The notes under the pieces were generated by a model. The model was not told where the DNA came from, ran no database searches, and saw only the letters and a list, made by a program, of their open reading frames with translations. A stretch of DNA of 64,000 bases. Origin: Microbacterium pullorum (GTDB taxonomy: Bacteria; Actinomycetota; Actinomycetes; Actinomycetales; Microbacteriaceae). How positions within the stretch are numbered: position 1 is the first letter of the stretch; each line of letters starts with the position of its first letter. This document shows positions 60,666 through 64,000 of this stretch, piece after piece. The stretch spans positions 78,483 to 142,482 of the forward strand of contig NZ_JACSQP010000003.1 of the NCBI RefSeq assembly GCF_014836535.1, in the 5' to 3' direction. A program made the translations under genes and the position numbers.

Positions 60666-62225
60666 TCAGGCCAGGCCGCCGTCAACCGAGCGCGAATAGT
60701 CGGCAGGGTCTTCGCGGACGAGCACGGGGGTGTCGCGGTTGAGGCTCTCGCCGCGGAAGAACGGCTTCGCGCGGGGGAAGGCGAACCAGATCAGCATCAG
60801 CACGACCCCGAACGCGAGCGATCCGATGCCGACGACGAAAGTCCCGCCGATGCCGAGCAGCACGGTGTAGCCGTAGTCGACGTCCCACATGTCGATCGCC
60901 GAGCGCACGAACGCCCAGGTCAGCATGAGCGAGCCGAGCAGGGGCAGCAGGCCGCGGTACAGGAACGACCGGGCCGAGCCGAACAGCTCGCGACGGAAGT
61001 ACCAGACGCACGAGTAGCCGGTGACGGCGTAGTAGAACGCGATCGCGAGGCCGAGGGAGAGGATCGAGTCCTGCAGGATGTTGTCGCTGATGAGCGACAT
61101 CGCCACGTAGTACGCCGACGCCACGACACCCATCACGAGCGTCGAGAACGACGGCGTCTTGTACGTCGGGTGCACCCTGGCGAACCGGCGCGGCAGCGCC
61201 TTGTACGCCGCCATCGCGAGCGTGCCGCGGGCGGTGGGGAGGATCGTGGTCTGGGTGGACGACACCGCCGAGACGAGCACGGCGACCACGAGCAGCCAGC
61301 CGACGGGGCCGAGCAGCCCGTCCTTGACGGCGAGGAAGAAGTCATCGGCGTTGGCCTCGTTGCCGAGCCCGGAGCCCCCCTCGCCGATACCGGCGTACAT
61401 CATGGCAGCGACCGTGACACCGACGTAGGTGACGAGGAGGATGACGGTAGTCAGCAGCGCCGCGCGTCCCGGGATGCGTTTGGGGTCCTTCGTCTCCTCG
61501 TTGAGGGCGAGGCAGGTGTCCCACCCCCAGTAGATGAACAGGGCCAGCAGCACCGCTTCGGCGAAACCCGATTCGTTGAACGCGCCGGTGTCGGTGACGA
61601 AGCCGAACGGGTTGAACCACGCCCAGTCGAATGCGGTGGGAGCCGGCGCGGTGCCGGCGAAGTAGTGCCACAGCGCCGCGACGACGAAGATCGCCAGCAC
61701 GAGGTACTGCAGCCCCAGCAGCACGTTCTGGATGCGTTCGCCGATCTCCACCCCGCGCCAGCTGACCCACGTCATCGCCGCGATGAACACCACGCCCAGC
61801 AGCACGACGCGCCAGTCGTTGTTCTCGAACTCCTGGCCCACGAGCGACCAGAAGTAGATCGAGGCGATCTGGGCGAGGTTGGCGAGCACGACCATGCCGG
61901 CCACGGCCACGCCCCACCCGCCCATCCAGCCCACCCAGGGCCCGAACGCCTTCGTCCCCCAGGTGAAGGTCGTGCCGCAGTCGGGCACGGCGTTGTTGAG
62001 CTCGCGGTAGGCGAAGGCGATGAACAGCATCGGGATGAACGCGAGCACGAACGCGATCGGCGCCTGCCCACCCACCGCCAGCACGACCCAGCCGAGGGTC
62101 GCCACGAGTGAATAGACCGGCGCGGTGGAGGCGAGGCCGATGACCGTCGACCCCCACAGTCCGAGCGTTCCTGCCGCGAGCCCCTTGCCGTCGGGTCGGC
62201 TGAGGTCGATGGGCGTTGTCGTCAC
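60666..62225 (-). CDS. APC-superfamily amino-acid permease
   Basis: 519 residues with 12-14 spans. The first span carries LAAGTLGLWGSTVIGLASTAPVYSL, the APC helix-1 pattern (G-[ST]-x-G). VPDCGTTFTWGTKAFGPWVGWMGGW lies in the helix 2-3 region. It imports an amino acid or amine. GTG start at 62225, seven bases after TAATTT. A saccharopine-dehydrogenase-like gene follows, so lysine-related compounds are possible. Confidence 0.88.
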   Translation of the reverse strand: MTTTPIDLSRPDGKGLAAGTLGLWGSTVIGLASTAPVYSLVATLGWVVLAVGGQAPIAFVLAFIPMLFIAFAYRELNNAVPDCGTTFTWGTKAFGPWVGWMGGWGVAVAGMVVLANLAQIASIYFWSLVGQEFENNDWRVVLLGVVFIAAMTWVSWRGVEIGERIQNVLLGLQYLVLAIFVVAALWHYFAGTAPAPTAFDWAWFNPFGFVTDTGAFNESGFAEAVLLALFIYWGWDTCLALNEETKDPKRIPGRAALLTTVILLVTYVGVTVAAMMYAGIGEGGSGLGNEANADDFFLAVKDGLLGPVGWLLVVAVLVSAVSSTQTTILPTARGTLAMAAYKALPRRFARVHPTYKTPSFSTLVMGVVASAYYVAMSLISDNILQDSILSLGLAIAFYYAVTGYSCVWYFRRELFGSARSFLYRGLLPLLGSLMLTWAFVRSAIDMWDVDYGYTVLLGIGGTFVVGIGSLAFGVVLMLIWFAFPRAKPFFRGESLNRDTPVLVREDPADYSRSVDGGLA

Positions 62226-62232
62226 AGTGCCG

Positions 62233-62238
62233 AAATTA
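62233..62238 (-). promoter_or_regulatory. Leaderless-type -10 box (TAATTT) for the APC permease
   Basis: TAATTT on the minus strand, seven bases before the GTG. Confidence 0.35.
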
Positions 62239-62277
62239 TGCCCGTCCGCCGGTGCGGTCAAGCATGGGTTTCGCACC

Positions 62278-64000
62278 TCACTCCCACCGCACGCGGCGCG
62301 CCTGGGCGCGGGCGTCCCACACCCACGCGCGCGCCCTCCCCGGTGCCGCATACGGCGGGACGATTCGGGTGCCCGTCACCGCGCGCACCTCGCCCGCGCA
62401 CGCCGCGTCGACGACCAGCGTGCCCCCGGCGCGCACGGCCTGCAGAGTGCGCCACTCACGCAGCCACGCCTCGGGCTCGCCCCACAGCACCGTCGTGCCT
62501 GTGGCGTCATCGGGTGACTCGCCGAGCCGGGCGACGTGCACCCCGCGCGCCGCCCACCGCTCCAGGGCGCCCCGCGCCGCAGACGCCGACGGGGTCACGA
62601 ACCCGGTCACCCCCTCGGGGTGGAACAGCGCCGCGTCGGCCGCGGCGCACTCGAGCGCGGCCTCGGCGAAAGCGAACTGCACGGGGACGTCGTCGAGCAC
62701 CCCGCGTCCAGGCGGCGCGTCACGGCGATGGTCGGTGGCCGCACCCCCCGCGGCGACGTGATCGGCACGCGTCGGCAGCGCCAGCACCGCACGCCGCGGC
62801 AGGAGGGGCGCGACCCGTGCGGCGACACCGGAGAGGCGCTGCGTCGTGACGATCAGGCGGATGCCGCGGCGCGCGCCGTCGCGGGCGAGCGCCTCGACCC
62901 GCTCGAGCACCAGCGCCTGGTGGTCGGGGCCGAACGGCGCCGGCAGCGCATCGAGGTCGTCGATCAGCACGAGCGTGCCCGGCGTGAGCGCGTCGAAGCC
63001 GGCGATCGCATCCCACGCCGCCTCGGCGTCGCGCGGGACGATGAGCGTGCGCGCCGGGTCGTGCTGGGCTGCGACGACGCGCAGCACGCCGGTCTTGCCC
63101 GACCCGGGCCCGCCGATCACCACCAGGCCGCGGTCATCGGGACCGAGCAGGAGGGTGCTCTGCCGCTGGTGCTGCGGCTCGTCGGCGAGGCCGAGCACGA
63201 GGGCGTCGTGAGGTGACTGCGCCGGCCGTGTCACCTCCGCCAAGGGCAGGAGGACGGGGAGGTCGGGCAGCCACGGCCGTCGCGGCGGAGGGCCCGCGTC
63301 GGCGGCTGCGGCGAGTGCGGCGAGGGTCGGGGGTGCGCACACCGCGACCCGTACCGTCCGCGCCGCGCGGTCGGCGGCGCGGCGCACCAGCGCGAGACCG
63401 CGCGCGGCGGGGTCGCCCGGCAGCACCGCCGCATCGTCGGATCCGATCACCAGGCGTGAGTCGGCGGCGTCGGTCACCCGCAGGCTGAGGCGCAGCGGAC
63501 AGTTGGCCAGCAGCGCGTCGCGGAACACGCCGCTCGCGCGCTGGCCGGCGAGGATCAGGTGCATCCCGAGTGCCCGACCGCGCGCGGCGATGTCGGCGAA
63601 CACGTCATGCAGCTGCGGCTGGGTTCCGACCAGGGCGGCGTACTCGTCGACGACGATCACGAGCCGAGGCAGCGCGTCGCCCGCCTCGTCGATGTCACGC
63701 GCGCCGAGCGCGGCGAGCACCCGTTCGCGGTGGCGCAGCTCTGCCCGCAGGCTCTCGATCGCGCGATGGGCGGCAGCTTCGTCGAGATCGGTGAGCACTC
63801 CCGTCACATGCGGCAGCACGGTGAGCCGGTCGAACGCACGCCCACCCTTGAAGTCGGCGAGGAGGAACGCCACCTGCGACGTCGTGTGCGTCGCACACAG
63901 CGCCGCGATCCACGTCGTCAGCAGCTCGCTCTTGCCGGCACCGGTGACCCCCGTGACGACGGCGTGCGGGCCGTCGACGACGAGGTCGACGACGACGGGT
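62278..64000 (-). CDS. FtsK/SpoIIIE-type ATPase, partial (N-terminus off the window)
   Basis: The visible 574 residues include two ATPase modules. The first begins with Walker A GVTGAGKSELLTTW, then FLLADFKGG and the Walker B LVIVVDEYAAL, with DIAARGRALGMHLILAGQR, the pattern of FtsK/SpoIIIE translocases. The second has Walker A GGPGSGKTG and Walker B LVLIDDLDAL but diverges elsewhere. Two modules in one chain resemble type VII secretion (EccC/EssC-like) motors more than FtsK, which has one. The C-terminus lacks the FtsK gamma domain. Partners cannot be seen. Confidence 0.78.
   Translation of the reverse strand, partial: PVVVDLVVDGPHAVVTGVTGAGKSELLTTWIAALCATHTTSQVAFLLADFKGGRAFDRLTVLPHVTGVLTDLDEAAAHRAIESLRAELRHRERVLAALGARDIDEAGDALPRLVIVVDEYAALVGTQPQLHDVFADIAARGRALGMHLILAGQRASGVFRDALLANCPLRLSLRVTDAADSRLVIGSDDAAVLPGDPAARGLALVRRAADRAARTVRVAVCAPPTLAALAAAADAGPPPRRPWLPDLPVLLPLAEVTRPAQSPHDALVLGLADEPQHQRQSTLLLGPDDRGLVVIGGPGSGKTGVLRVVAAQHDPARTLIVPRDAEAAWDAIAGFDALTPGTLVLIDDLDALPAPFGPDHQALVLERVEALARDGARRGIRLIVTTQRLSGVAARVAPLLPRRAVLALPTRADHVAAGGAATDHRRDAPPGRGVLDDVPVQFAFAEAALECAAADAALFHPEGVTGFVTPSASAARGALERWAARGVHVARLGESPDDATGTTVLWGEPEAWLREWRTLQAVRAGGTLVVDAACAGEVRAVTGTRIVPPYAAPGRARAWVWDARAQARRVRWE

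Noticed and set aside
1..64000. Prophage, integrative element or tRNA-linked island
   Set aside because: No integrase, transposase, phage structural gene, tRNA or attachment-site duplication could be recognised.

Overview
The window reads as a chromosomal segment of a high-GC actinobacterium, most probably Microbacteriaceae and Microbacterium-like. That placement is an inference from roughly 70% GC, strong third-position G/C bias, many GTG starts, the MEP genes ispG/dxr with rseP between them, a DUF559/AbiEi-type gene, and the frequent heptamer GGATGCC. No tRNA, rRNA, CRISPR, prophage or insertion sequence was recognised.

Layout. (1) 1-9.6 kb: a partial metallophosphoesterase, a Pit phosphate transporter with a candidate PHO box, oligopeptidase B, a DUF559 protein flanked by two copies of a dispersed inverted repeat, 6-phosphofructokinase, a SNF2-family helicase and a lipoprotein. 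(2) 9.6-24.7 kb: a decayed GDPD gene, deoC, and the translation/RNA block nusA-ylxR-infB-(G25 tract)-rbfA. It continues with mutY, a nucleoside-kinase-like protein, truB, two membrane proteins and ribF, and also holds an unusual DUF308-lipase fusion, a DUF1206 protein and proS. (3) 24.8-38.2 kb: a small zinc-ribbon protein, a control region with three 19-bp palindromes spaced exactly 42 bp, then an 11-gene, mostly translationally coupled cluster for an extracellular polysaccharide. The cluster has three GT2 enzymes, two flippases, a membrane GT-C/polymerase-like protein, a pyruvyl transferase, three different acyltransferases and a membrane-anchored GH16 endoglucanase. (4) 38.3-45.6 kb: a tandem-domain lipoprotein, ispG, a leaderless trp leader peptide and attenuator before a fused PhzE/TrpEG-type synthase, rseP, and a copper-linked pair ending in ycnI. 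(5) 45.7-53.8 kb: accessory acid and fermentation functions, namely a glutamate decarboxylase with an antiporter, a MurE-like ligase, and pflB-pflA behind two GntR/FadR-type operators. (6) 53.8-64 kb: dxr, a double-FKBP lipoprotein, a PlsC-type acyltransferase, an OsmC protein, an amino-acid block (asparaginase, alanine dehydrogenase, saccharopine-dehydrogenase-like protein, APC permease) and a partial FtsK/SpoIIIE-type ATPase.

How it works together. ispG, rseP and dxr are commonly near neighbours in actinobacteria; here accessory genes for acid resistance, copper, cell wall and mixed-acid fermentation sit between them. gadB plus its permease, and pflBA, suggest tolerance of acid and low-oxygen conditions. 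The polysaccharide cluster predicts a pyruvylated, acylated glycan trimmed by its own GH16.

A striking window-wide pattern is a -10-like hexamer TANNNT placed exactly 6 (sometimes 7) bases before the start codon of many genes. This suggests widespread leaderless transcription and was used to choose several starts.
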